In this document: positions 1-12,800 of the stretch, in pieces
Layout: each line of letters opens with the position of its first letter
Position numbering within the stretch: the stretch's first letter is position 1
Assembly: GCA_950295325.1 (NCBI GenBank)
Contig: OX485803.1
Coordinates: 20,152,001-20,216,000, forward strand
Length of the DNA: 64,000 nucleotides
Source of the DNA: Polytrichum commune
Taxonomy: Eukaryota; Streptophyta; Polytrichopsida; Polytrichales; Polytrichaceae
Direction: 5' to 3'
Position numbers and translations under genes: made by a program
The notes under the pieces: model-generated
The model's input: only the letters and a program-made list of their open reading frames with translations
Told to the model about the DNA's origin: nothing
Database searches by the model: none

Positions 1-428
1 AGATTGGATGATGTGCTCAAAATATGCTAACCATTCTAGGCTCAACAGTCCACATGATTGGGGGGGGGGGGCCTACATGACCACTTAATGAGCAGGAGAA
101 CCTTTATTTTGTTAATGAATAAGATATTCGTATGAGCTCTGGAACCTTATGAGGCATATGGCTACATGAATGATTTGGATTTGCTAATCATCTGGCACTA
201 ATTACATTGTTTCATAACCTACGAGAAGTGGGTGCAGAGAGAACCACACGTCTACCTTGTGTGGGGCTAGCAAGATCTGAAACACATCTTGGCCTAACTG
301 TAGTATATACATACCTCACGTTCTTAGAGTTTGTGATCAAATTGGTCACGTTCTAGATATGCAGCTAATTATCTAAGAAAATTTGACTAAATAGTATAAT
401 CAGGATGTGCTGAGGTTGTTTTGCATAG
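1..428. other. Left edge, intron-like, shares a direct repeat with 3345-3560
   Basis: Blocks GTGCTCAAAAT, ATTCTAGG, AATGAATAAGAT, ATGAGG, TTTGGAT(TT/CT), TAATCATCT and GAGAAGTG.GTGCAGAG recur in order at 3345-3560. No exon was recognised here, and upstream ACX exons are not in the window. Confidence 0.5.
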
Positions 429-3400
429 GGTTTGTTCATACCTGCAATAAAGGGTCAAGCTACAGAAGAACAACAGCAGAAATGGTTTGCACTTGCCTAC
501 AAGATGGCTATCATTGGGTGCTGTGCCCAAACAGAACTTGGACATGGATCCAACGTAAAGGGCCTCGAAACCACGGTTACATTTGATCCTTCGACCGACA
601 AATTTACTCTGAACAGCCCCACTCTTACATCCACCAAGGTAAATCACAAACCCGCCATTTTAATTTATTTCAAACCTATGTCAAATGTTTGCCATCTCAT
701 GTTTTTGGTCATGGCAATTTCTCTCACAATAGTCCATCGTTTTTAGTACCTTTTTCCGCCATTGGAGGAGATAACCTTACGAAATTTGAATACTTCAACC
801 AGGAAATCATTTAATTGATACTTGGGTGTGGCTACAGGAATTGTTGAGCACAGTTTTGGACTGGTGGGCTTGGCAAAGCATCAACGCATGCCCTCGTACT
901 TGCTTGACTTCTCACGTGTAACCAAGACTTTGGCGTTCATGGTATATCTCCTACTTCTTGACCAATGTGTTCCTTTATTCCATTATCTGTGTTTTTCCCA
1001 GCTCTACACTTTTTAAATGCAATGGGCTATGGTGAGTCATGAGACTTCTCCTGCCTTGGAAAAGGTCGCGCTGAATTTTTGTGAATGCATTCTAATTTGT
1101 TATCCAAATTACACTAATCGAGGTAAATAGTGTGACCTACTATGGGCAAACTCTATGTTGCGGTCTATAATGTACACCACTATGCATGAAAATAGTGTGC
1201 AAGCCTAATTACACTTGTTGTACCCCGTGATACACTAACCAACTCCTCCACCCACCCCCCCCCCCAGGTGGGAAGTCTTTCAAATGCACACTATTTTCAA
1301 CCCAATAGAAATATCGTAACCTACGATGTGCACCTCTAATCTTAAATATGGTTGGTTGGTAGATAGTGTGCACCCAACGATATTCTTCATGTATGATCCC
1401 AATGTTTTTAATGTGGAAATAAGCTCAATAGTTGTGGCCCACAATATTTTTTATGAATAGTGTTGTGAATGTTTTCCTAACATTGGAATCTCAACACCAA
1501 TTTGCAGCATAATTGTCCAGGTTCGAAGTCTGCAGGATCATACACCGCGACCCCGAGTGACTGTGGGAGACATAGGTGTGAAGTTCAGTAATGGGGGTTC
1601 GAATGCCATGGACAATGGTCTCCTCCGCTTTGACCATGTCTGCATCCCATGAGAAAACATGCTCATAAAGCACCTCTTTTATTTCTCTCCACCACAGTGA
1701 AGATTGTAGCATGGACATGCATGTCTCCACGATGAGAATGTTGTCGACTACATTGGATATGTAATGGCTCTATCGCCACCTAGCACATTGCAGAGGGTAT
1801 TTCATTGCATTTGACCAATAAAAAGTTTGCGTAAAATGCAATAGAGTACACTTAGATCCAATAAAAGCTATAAGACTGTCCCTAATCTGGAAGCACTGAG
1901 CCTGCAAGCTCAGACTAATATCCTAGTTTGACATCGTCTGGTACGTTGATGTTGTCGTTAGCATTTCTGTGGCTAAACCGTTTGTCTCGATTTCACAGGT
2001 TGGCGAGTGTGTAAAGTGATGGGATGTATGTGCAGTCGAACAAACCGCCACAGCTAAGCTATGAGACCTTAACTCAAAGTTGTACATCTCTCTCACATGC
2101 TGTAACCATTGCTGTGCATTAAAGTGCTGTATGCCGCCAATTTGGCAGAAATAGCGGAAAGTCTGAGATCCAGGTACTTATTTTTGTTCACTTCCTCTGT
2201 CTAAGAGATAGCTGGAATTTAGAGTTACACCACTCCACCTACTACTGTGATTTCAAAGATAGAGCAGGTTGGTTGCATAAGATTGGTTGCTTGAGTGCTC
2301 GAGTACCACTCATGGATTGATTGGAGTTTTTTTTGGTTTTTGTTTTTTTTTACGGATCAAAATTATGGTAGACTCTAATATCTGATAATTAGTGCCTGGA
2401 TACCATTAAATAAACATGCCATTTTGTGCAGTTTACTTTGAATCGTGTTCCTTGATAGAATTGGAAAACTTCACAAATTTCACAGAACCATATGTTTTTG
2501 TCAAGTCTCCCACTCATTGTGTGCACAATCGCATCTAATATCTGTGATCGTACCCTACGTGTGGGTCACTTTAGGCGTAAATCAACATAGCTGTTTGCAA
2601 CCAAAAGTGCCACATGTCATTAGGTGGTTGGCTGGAACCTCTTGGATGGTGACATGGAAATTGAATTGTGGCAGAGACTTGCCCAATCACACCTGATATA
2701 GCTTCTGACCTTAAGGTGACATTAACTGCAGGTTATTGATTATAGTACACAGTAGTCTCGTCTCTTCCCACTCTTGGCTACGAGTTACACATATTGGATT
2801 GTCGGCTCCTGGTTGAATTCGCTTTACATGGATATACTGATCTTTTGGAGCACAATGACTTCTCCTTATTGCCAGAAGTTCATGCTTGCACCGCGGGGTT
2901 GAAATCCATAACGCTGTCTATTGCTGCTGTAAGTATATAAATTTCTGACCAAGCTTGCTTTATCTCTTCATTTTGAAGGAAGGGTCATAGAATTATGCAT
3001 GTTTAGGTCTGCTGTGGACTTACATTCCATGTTACCATGGAAGGCTCTCTAATCAAGCAGAAAATAAAATTTTCCTTTCAAATATTGCCACGTGTCATTC
3101 ATACATTACCTAAGTCCCATTTGAATCCTAAGTGGAAACTGCAATTCTGGCACCACTTAAGATATTGTAGAGCGTCCTCTGCGGTATAAGCTAGTGTCTC
3201 AAGACATGGGCATCACACATGACAGAAGGTAAGGAGGTCTAGTTCGGTTACTTATCCTAATCAGACACCCGCATTTGAGTGAGTGTGTGGTTTTGGTGTG
3301 GATCTAAGAATGGACACCAAAAAGACACGTGCCTAAAAGAGATTTGAGTACGTGCTCAAAATCTGTCAATTATTCTAGGTTCAGTTGTCAACATAATTGG

Positions 3401-4617
3401 GTTGGGGGGCTGCGCTTTTCAATTTGATAATGGATAAGATGTTTTTATGAGATCCAAAGACTATGAGGGAACTGGCAACGGCTTCGTTTTGGATCTGTTA
3501 ATCATCTCGTATTAGTTATGGTTTTAATATCCTAGGAGAAGTGAGTGCAGAGGTATAAGTGTTCATATTAGGCCCAGTTACCTTAAATTTGTGTCGATGT
3601 TGTAGGATGGAATAGAAGAGTGTCGCAAACTATGCTACCTATGTGCAAGTGGCGTACCTGAGTTTTATACTGACTTCGTGCTTGTTTGCACATATGAGGG
3701 TGACAACATGGTACTCCTCCTTCAGGTATATATGACACCTTTGTAGAGATTCTAGATGGCTATGAAATCAACTACTACATTGTCGATGGTACTTAGTGTC
3801 ACTTACAACCTATTTGAAATTTCCCAAACGCCATACTGAAGATTTTATTTTCTTACCAACAATTACAAATGAGTAATCTAGAATGCCAAGTGTCATGAGA
3901 TGACAATAATGAGGTGAAGTTGTTAGTCGTTAGTGTAACCTAACATACGCCTCAAAAATAGGGTCAGTGGCGCAATTGCGCGCGTGATACTAAATACCAT
4001 AAACAGTGTAGTTAAATCATGGTCCGATAATGCATTGAAATGGGAATAGTTTCCAGAAAGTTTAGTTCATGAAATGTAAAAGTTTGGAGAAGGGTGGAGT
4101 CTTAAAAGACTGTCAAAAGCCACAGCACCTACAGTTGTTGGACTTGAGTGTATTTCAAATGCTGTGGTAGATATTTTAAGTCTTTGTTTGGATTACTTAG
4201 GTTGCATGAGTTCTACTGAAGGCACTTTCCAGCAAGACACAACAAGGCACAGCCACATACTTGGCAAATGTTCAGCATCTGACCACTAAGTAATGAACTG
4301 TCTCACAAGGTACATAAATATTTACGAAATCGTTTTATGTACACTGATATGTGCAATTAGGTAGACGTCACGAATAGGTTGCCTCTTCACCCATGCAACC
4401 TACCTTGGTCAAAACCAGATCACTTAAAAAAAACTGTTTTTTCATCCATATAGCAGCCAGAGTAACAAGTATTACGCTATTGTGGTATTACACTAAGTAT
4501 TGTGTTTAGTGTCACCAATTCTATTTGTCTTTCTCAATACTAATTGTAAACCGCCCATGTAGTGTCACCAACACTGAATGTAAACCTAACATTATTTGTC
4601 ATTCCTTGTAGAAGCAT

Positions 4618-4862
4618 TTGGGCATTATAGATTTACAATGTTGCAATTATTGTCACTGACTAAGTGATTTTTCATCCAAATTTCAGTCATCCATGTCAAC
4701 ATTTCATGACAAGAATATTAGGATGCATAATATACCAAACTACGTTTCAATAAGTGGGGATGACAATATCTGTAACAAACTTATTTGTAGGAAGCGTCGT
4801 TAGAAAAGTTACCACAGCAACATAGAATACCATATGACACTAAATAAAATATTTAGTGTAGT
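4618..4862. repeat. Dispersed repeat family C, copy 1
   Basis: Blocks GGCATTATAGATTT, TTTCATCCAAATTTCA, TTAGGATGCA, AGAAAAGTTACCACAG and CACTAAATAAAATATTTAGTGT recur in the same order at 24068-24265 and 24318-24560, and partly at 25195-25300. Non-coding. The ATTTAGTGT end resembles family A ends, so it may be a related MITE. Confidence 0.55.
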
Positions 4863-5930
4863 AAGATTCAGCATGTAGCGTGGAATGTCGATAAATTAGC
4901 ATGGAGCAACCTGATTGCACATATCAGTGTAGACGATACAGAAGCACATTCTCACTCCAGGTGAGTCAGAAGACACTGTTTGAGATTCACATGTGAAGAA
5001 CGATGGTGGGTTGCCTTGAAACAACAGCCTCGGAGTGGCTCAATCCTTCAGTTTTGGTGGAGGCTTTCGAAGCGAGATCTGAAAGTCAAGCATCTGCTTG
5101 CATGTTGCAGGTGACAAACGCATCCAATCCTTTTAGCTGGTAAGCACATCTCTTCTCTTTTAAGAACTGCAGCCCTATTGTGGGCACTTCCAACTCCGCA
5201 GGTTAAAAAAACTTGCAGATTGTCATTTCCAGTTTCGGAATCAAAGTAGAGATGCAAAAGTAATAAGAGGAAATGAATCTCTCTCTCTCTCTCTCTCCGC
5301 CAATCCACTGAACCTAGAATGGTTGATAGATTTGGGCCACATAGTCTAATCTCACCATAACCCATGTCATTTTCCTTTCCACTCTTAACGAAATCCTTGC
5401 CAGAAGCACTCAAACATGGGCCATGGCTAGACTCCCACCTCTTTGAGTTGGGCCGCCACCACATTGAAAACGCAGTCAACTAGATTCAGCTTGTAGTTTC
5501 CTTCTCAAGGATATTTGACCTGGAGTCAACATCAGAAGCCCAGAATTAACTTAGAGGAACCCATTTGAGATGAATTAATCACAAGTTTATGGGGTCAAGG
5601 TTTCACAAGACCCCCTTTAATTACTTGCGATTCATGGTGGGGGCTCAGTTCAAACAGCCGAGTGTCTAGCCCCTGGCCCCTGTCAAGTATGGGTGTTTCA
5701 ATTACAAAAGGAACAACCACATAAGGCCCCATATAGATCATCAAAACCCACCTCCCTGAGGCTCAAATCTGACCGCACTATTAGCATTGAGGCTACCTCC
5801 AGGAATTTGCTATTGTCACAAGACATTTTCATCAGCTTCTTTGTGGTTTGAGGGTAAGATTCGCAGTCTGACAACCCTTTACAAAAGGGTTGGGAAGAGA
5901 GTGACTGGTCGCATCATCTATATTTGTATC

Positions 5931-6012
5931 CGTCGCCTAAGAGATTCGAACTCTTGCGGGGAAACCCCATGTACTTAGCAGGCACACGCCTTAACCACTC
6001 GGCCAAAGCGAC
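5931..6012 (-). tRNA. tRNA-Ser(GCU)
   Basis: The minus strand folds as an 82-nt class II tRNA. It has a 7-bp acceptor stem (GTCGCTT with AGGCGAC, one G-T pair), a D-arm GGCCGAGTGGTTAAGGC, an anticodon stem-loop TGTGC-CTGCTAA-GTACA with anticodon GCT, a long variable arm TGGGGTTTCCCC, and a T-arm AAGAG-TTCGAAT-CTCTT. The discriminator base is G, as is usual for tRNA-Ser. The long variable arm and GCU anticodon specify serine AGY codons. It lies antisense within an intron of the acyl-CoA oxidase pseudogene. No mismatches break the stems, so it looks functional. A TTTT tract sits about 50 nt downstream. Confidence 0.95.
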
Positions 6013-8034
6013 CACTTGGATGTGATTTCCTGGAAGTTTGATTGTTTTTATAGCTTGACATTCTTCCTAGCAACCAAAGTGCCCGTGATATTACGGAGCT
6101 ATGTAGTGTTAACATGCATGTGTGATGACAGAGAATTAGTGTAGTGTGTGACATTATGGAATAACACAAAGTGCAACATTGCATTGTTGAAATTGACGCT
6201 CACGATTGGCCAAGTTAGGTCCTTAAAGGTTTGAATCTCTTGAAAGAGTTCAAGGAACAAGATGCACATGCATCACTAATGAGAAGCAATCGACAACACT
6301 TTGATTACAATGAGCATGGATGAAATCAAGTATGTACAGAAGATTTTCCTTGTGTGCAGCAAATGATACTAATTGGTGTGGATTACCTAACGATGTACTA
6401 GTACTAATTCTCTCGGATGAAATAAGAATACAAGACGGAGAGAATTGTGGGGACGCAATCAAAACAACTTGCCCACACTCCCTATGGCAAGGAGTGTGGG
6501 AAATTTGAAGAAGCAAGTTTAGATCACTATGGATAACGACAATGATGAATATCTCTTCATGAAAACATGATAAACCTTACAACCTTGCCCAATACGATTG
6601 CCATCTCTAACTCTCGCCTCACGAATCCCATCATTGGAATATCACAAAAAATGTAAGTCATTTGCTATGATGGACGTTACACAATATGAGGATTTCAAGT
6701 TTCTTCCACAAGGACTCTACACCCAAGTAAACTATATTCGAGGAGTAACTGCATATCGTTGTTAACATTAGAATCTAGACTTGCCCAAATGCTAGAACCC
6801 TCGAAGTGGATAAATGGTGTGCAACTTTCCGAACATGTAGGAGGTTTGTGAGAAGCTTGAAATTCATTGTTTCGCAAATTGCCAAGTTCTCCCTCCCAAT
6901 ATCTCAAAGCTCCCTAACAAATTGATTAGTGATATTTTGAGGTTTTGCTTCCCACCTTGCCAACTTCGTACAACGGAGTCCCTGCCAATTGAGCATTTTG
7001 TGCACCAACTACCCAATAGAACACAAACTCTCTTTGCCGAACTCCCTTTGGTGTGTGTACTATATATGTGTAAATATGAACACAATTCTCTTTGCCGAAT
7101 TCTTCTTTGGTGGTTTGCATTAATGATAGAACTTATGATATAAGGGAGAGAAACATGACAATAAGGAGTGAGATTTGAACTAAGAACATCCATTCCCTAG
7201 GGTTTCAGGATGTTAGAGAGTAAGTGATATTACGGAGTTTAGGGTGTAGCTATAAACCTATTGGGTGTCAAGTTTTTAAATTGGATAAATGCGAGGTACA
7301 CTCATATGCCTCAATTTCCCCTCGGCCACAAGGTGGGTAATGGTAAACTATGCTAGATATCTACACTATGTCTCTCCAGATTTTCAAAAACAACCTTCCA
7401 CTTAAAACTTGTAGGTGTGTGTACTATATATGTAATCCATAATGGATATCTTATCATTAGCATACACTTGTTGAAGTTCTTGTTTCTTTTGAGATATAAG
7501 TGGGGGATTGTGAAATCAACCATGTAGTTTGTTAAAACGACCACAAAGATGAGTGGCGTGGTCACATGACCCATCAAAATTTGTATTGTTTTTCATCACA
7601 CACACATAAAGAGGAGCAAGGAATCAACTTTGCTTCCTCTTTCTTTACATTTCAGCTTACAACTAGAATTGTTCAAAGACGTGTACAGGAGCAGCTTGAA
7701 GTTCTATGCAGCACGTATGCCTCATCTTTACTGATTACAAATGCAGCGGATTTTTTATCAACGGGTTTCTTGACAAGAGAGCAACTTACATTCACCAAAT
7801 TACAATTTACATGATTGTTCGACCACTTCAGAAAGCATGAAATACTTAGTATTTGCTCTCGAGAAACCAAACCAGCCACACCAATTGCCCCAATTAGTGT
7901 GTGTTACTATTCGGAGTTACGCAGTGCGACAACAAAGTTTAATAAGTTGTTCGGACATTATAGACCATGAATGACTTTGCTTACATTCTCATTAAATAGT
8001 TATAGCACTACATAACTTGAAATAGGAGCAAGCA

Positions 8035-8364
8035 CTACACTAAATAGGATATGTAGTGTTTGATACACTAAATACAAACACATACACTAAATATAAATAA
8101 CCCTATGAAAGTAAGTAACATTAAATGTAAACTCAAACGCTAAATATCAACTATGGTAATATGTGGAAGTTACATGTTTGAATTTAGTGTTAGTAAGGAT
8201 ATGGGAAAGGAAATTAAATTAAATTAAAAAAAAGGAGAATTCCAACATATCTTCTAGCATATCTTCTAACACTAGTTGTCAAAAAATTTAAAATTAGTGT
8301 TGAGCAGGGTAGGTCGGTAAAAACATTAAATATAATCAAACACTAAATATCCTATTTGGTGTAG
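8035..8364. mobile_element. MITE family A, copy 1 (TIR CTACACTAAATAGGAT)
   Basis: About 330 bp bounded by inverted ends CTACACTAAATAGGATAT and ATCCTATTTGGTGTAG. The interior matches, in inverse orientation, the element at 20599-20917 and the interrupted element at 25377-26888. It has no coding capacity. It appears to sit inside a second repeat (family F, left end near 7885), since sequence on both sides resembles the element at 42315-42677. No clear target-site duplication was found, so the superfamily is unknown. It lies in an intron of the ACX pseudogene. Confidence 0.7.
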
Positions 8365-9852
8365 TTGGGATAATAAGTGTACTAATTTACTGAAACATTG
8401 AAGTTACACATGAAGTCTCAGGATTAAACTACCAGAGAGTTGGCTAAAACACGAGTTTCAGAGAATATTCATGAAGTTGCCTCAAAAATTGGCTTTTCTT
8501 CTTGTCATAGTAGGAATCTAGGATAGGTAGTTCAAGCCAGCCTTGCATAACTCAATCTGGGATTCAAGGTGGTCAATCCCATAGATCTAACATATTTTAG
8601 ATCTAAAAATTCTCTCAGATTTTGGAATGGCAAGTGGAGGTCCAAGGATTTTCACACAACTTTCAAAATCAGGTTCCAACACAAAGCAAGCAAATGAGCT
8701 CTTAATAGAAAAGTCTCAGAAAAAAGTTCAAACTACAGTTTCGTCCCTCTTAGAAGGACTTTATGCATAAAATCACCCAAGATTTCTGAAGGCTTAGTTT
8801 AACATGTTTAAAAAGTGGGGCCTTTAACATCACTTTCTAACTTGTTGTCCAAGGAATGGTACACTCTAAATGAGTCAGGAGTAGTTGACGGCTACCACGA
8901 GTATCTTAGGCCACTAATCCTCCAACAGAAGTCAGAACCTCAACCCAGATTGTAGGTTAGGTACCAGGTAACCTTACACCAATTTCACAATTACTAGGTG
9001 GAATTGCTCAGTACCAATTACATATGAATTGTAACTTGAGATGAGCCCATCTGAACAAATTGCTTCTAGAATGCAACTTCACTATATTTGAAAACTTGGT
9101 TTACAGCATGGCCATTGTTGATCTTGACTCACATCTTTGGTCATGTTCCATGTTCAAAGATGGAGACTCCTTCCCTTTTCAATTACAGCTATTATTCAAG
9201 TGGTTTGTGGCTAGTAGCCATATCTAGCCAACCCTAAAAGCAGCAACACCTGCTGGTTAATTGACACAATCTGACATCCATTTTCAACAGATTTTTGTAA
9301 CCACTATCGTTTGTGTTCAAAAACACAACAGCTGAATTATGAGGCATGAGACCTACATGATCAATACTGAATAGCTAGAGCCAGCTTGGCCATCTATAAC
9401 CAACTCCGCCATCGTGACAGAAGGATGTGAAGATAAAATCTATGAACCGAGCCAGAACTTGAGGACAAATGTTTAAATATATAATTCTGATGAGTAGCAG
9501 TACAAATAACTCTAGAGAAATGCATTGCTGACAGCAACAGCCAAATTGATTGACTTAGGGCTAGATCCCTAAATCTCTGAATCCAAGGATCCAAAAGGGA
9601 AGTTCTATAAGTGATCAGAACTCCAGATCAAGACGTATCTTGTACAAGACAGGTGCATCTCACCTGCACCTGCTAAATGAAAATCCAAAAATTGGAGACT
9701 CCGCTATCGGGTCTTTCCAACTCCGTGTCTCTGTTGAGGCACAGACAATTGGGGTGGCTAAATGATGCTGGTAATGGGCATATTGTTCGATGTAAAATGG
9801 AAAAAGGCCATAGGCAGATCCGCATCAACACCGATCGTTGCAGACCAACAGC

Positions 9853-12800
9853 TCAAATGTGGGCCTTACAAACCGGGCACACAGCTTGGCACTGCAACCA
9901 CTTGTCTATACACTGTAACCCATTCCCAGGTTATTATCAGACTCAACAATAATAATAAGGAAGCCAAATTGATCAAAGAATATCAGAAACATAAGGCATC
10001 CCAATCTGGAGGCAGCAATAGGAACGAGTGAAAAAATGGCATCATGAGAAAGAGTCACATACCTCCTGGTGAAAGACATGCATGCATGGGAGACGGCGCA
10101 CAACATCTCCTGACACGGGTACCTCCAAACAGATGGAACAATCTTCTTCGCATACATCTGTGGGCTGCATCCAATGAAGTTATGAAGTCAAGACAAAGAG
10201 AGAAGCACAAGTGGATTCCTAGAATGTAAAGCACCACAATTATACATCACATAATAGCATTGTACTCGATTAAAATATTCTTGATTAACAAGCAAGTGCA
10301 AAGCAAATCACAGTAGACAAAATGTTGCAAAGACCAACAACGCATATCACTAGACAAGCTTTGCCAAACCTTGTCTTCAGAGAGGTGTACTAACCGAAAT
10401 GGTCATGACTGGAAGCTGCCTGATGCTTTCCCTGGATGCTCCCCGGTGTCGATCATTATCTGTGTCCAAGGCCAGCAACATCTCATAGTCGTTCCTGTAC
10501 ATGAACAATATAACAAGACCTGTTATACAACAAGCCATTCTAAATCACTTCATTCTTCACATTTAAGTATACTAGAGAGATATTCGTAGAAATAACCATT
10601 CATGTCCTCAACAGTCTAGGTGGATAACATGCAATGAAATCTTGCAGCCTTACTTGTTGTAATCTGCCTCTCAAAACGTCTACATAAAACCCCAAGTGTG
10701 ATGATCAGGTCTTACACGGGCTGAAATTCCACTAGAACAGGACTAGGATCAAATCTGCTCATCTTTTGGTTCAGATAACAGGGGCATAGGACTATTATAG
10801 CACTTGCTCATAAGGAGTGAAATTGTCTACAGAGCAGTAACAGTCTTCGTCTGCTGTCAAAAGCTTGACGAAAATCTGCAGTTTTTGTTCCTATAATTGC
10901 ATGAATTTCTATAAACCTCTCTTCATCACCATCTTCTCTTAACCCGTCACTTTTGTTTTCTTTTTAACATCACTATTGAGAAATTCCTTGCACTTTTGTC
11001 AAGTCAAATCCTTGCAATTACTGTTGGCTTCTAGGTTATCTTCCGTTTTCATAAGAGAAAAGGTTGGATTATGATGTATACACAAGGAAAGCAGAAGCTT
11101 CATATATAAAAATGAAGTCAACATAAGTGTATCCCACCACTTGGACCGAGAGTTATACATCAGCCAGAAAAGGATAGAGTATTTTTAGAACTGGCACTAA
11201 GAAGTGGTCTCACTACCATTCAAAAGACAAAGAAAGCATGCAAAGAAGTTTTCAAACCAAACTTACTCATTAAAATCACGATCAACGTGCGCTAGCTGGA
11301 GGCCAATAGGTAGCTGCTCCTGAAAAGCCATCTCCAGTGCGGCCAAGAACTCCAGCCTCTGCACACAAACATAAGGTGTCTTTTGATAAACCAGAGTAGA
11401 AACTAATATGATAATAACCCCTTTAGTATCTAGGCTGTCAGCAGAAAAAAAAGACTAGGCATGCCTTTGAGGATGATATCCATAACAGTGAGGCTTCACC
11501 ACATGGATTGTGCAGCAAATGAGAGTTCCAGCCCTGATGTACTGGAAAACTAGGCTACTTCCTCCCCTGTTCCAAGGTCTTTACCTTTCAACCACTATAG
11601 CCAAGGCATCAGTCTTCTCCCCCTGGTCCTGCAGTTTCTAGATGATAATTAAGAAACCAATATTTACTCAAATACCATGGGCAATAGTTCACATCAGCAT
11701 ATTTGCTAAGATGATCACCAATCCAGACCATATCACAAGGTCTCCAAAAGCTCTAAAGAGATTCAGTTACCAAATTCCACTTGATGGTTCCACAGCCTGA
11801 CAGCAGTGATACACTCATACACTTACCGACTCTAGGCCCATGGTAGGTGGAAATCGGACCCTTCTCTCGTCCATATTGTTTGATGCTGCTTCATTTTGAG
11901 GATTCAGCATACGGGAGAAAGCAGAACTGCGACCTTGACCTGACCTGCGCACTCCTCCAGAACTCGACTCAGCTTGGCCCATACCATAACGTAACAGCCT
12001 CCGTGTTTCCCTCTGATCCTCTGCATCTGCTAAGAAAGCCTGACAAATCAAGCAGCCCTCTTCAGAATCAACTTGGTATCCCAACGTAGTAAGTATTGAT
12101 GGTACGAAGTGCAGCAAGCTGGTAGAATGTCCAGCAGAGAAACAGCAATTTGTAAAGACAAGAATAAAACCGATTAACTTCCGCCAATCATCTTAAGCTC
12201 ATAGATTGACACCAAAAACAACTAACCTGAAATGGTCCAGCAGGACCAAAGAACATTGATCGGCGTCCAGGCATCGTCGCTCGACTTTGAGAATTCTCTT
12301 CCTCTTGCAACATCCTTGCTAGCATTTCATCAGTCTGACCAACCACAACAGAGTCTACATTAGTTGATTAGATAAATTGTGAAAGAGCTGTATTTACTTC
12401 TTCATGAAGCAAATATGCTGGATGAAGAACATCCATAGGTTGCCTGATGTAGTTTAAACCAATAAAGCCTTCCATGTTGTTCAATAAGAGGACAAGATAA
12501 ATAATGAGGAGCACCACAAGTTTACCACTCCATGACATAAATTAATGCCAAGTGATATAGCCCTAATGCAACATATTCGAATTGTACCAAACCAATTCAA
12601 ATAAGGCAATCTTTGGAGGGAGCTCATGACAATACCGGTGGTTGGGAGCCTCCAAAACCCTCTGTTGTGAATGAATCCTGCAACTCCCTTGCTACTCTCT
12701 CATCTTCTGCCAATTGCCGTGCTCGTTCAGTGTCCGCATCATCATCCAAGACAATTGGGTTACCAGGCCTTACGCGGATCACTGTTGGAGACTCAGACTC

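Larger units (their letters stand above)
429..8955 (+). pseudogene. Acyl-CoA oxidase (ACX1-type) pseudogene, multi-exon
   Basis: Peroxisomal acyl-CoA oxidases carry out the first, FAD-dependent step of fatty-acid beta-oxidation. Exon remnants lie in family order: 429-638 (AQTELGHGSNV), 854-941 (TGGLGKASTHA), about 1509-1670 (TVGDIGVKFSNGG), 2732-2928 (VIDYSTQ, then PEVHACTAGLKS), 3606-3725 (DGIEECRKLC, CTYEGDN), about 5027-5113 (EWLNPSVLVEAFEAR), 7656-7812 (QEQLEVLCSTYA, DFLSTGF) and 8854-8955 (VVDGYHEYLRP, ending PRL, a PTS1-like tripeptide). Breaks seen: in-frame TGA at 905-907 and 1650-1652 where the family has Arg, TAG at 2753-2755 where it has Gln, a one-base frameshift near 2835, loss of the GGHG segment after KLC in the 3606 exon, and some exons not found. 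The first exons lie left of the window. The family call rests on many ordered motifs. Pseudogene status follows from the breaks. Confidence 0.88.

Noticed and set aside
822-1016. Frame reading GLVGLAKHQRMPSY, which looks like an aspartic protease
   Set aside because: The neighbouring frame gives the acyl-CoA oxidase motif TGGLGKASTHA in order with other exons, so the protease look is chance.
1-3560. LTR pair flanking a retroelement (direct repeats at 1-240 and 3345-3560)
   Set aside because: The DNA between them encodes acyl-CoA oxidase exons. No TG...CA ends, primer site or retroelement proteins were seen.
9394-9594. DPWIQRFRD in minus frame, resembling the second half of a RING finger
   Set aside because: It lacks the zinc-binding Cys. 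The true last exon with CIDKW and CPVC is at 9853-9912 with correct phase and an acceptor.
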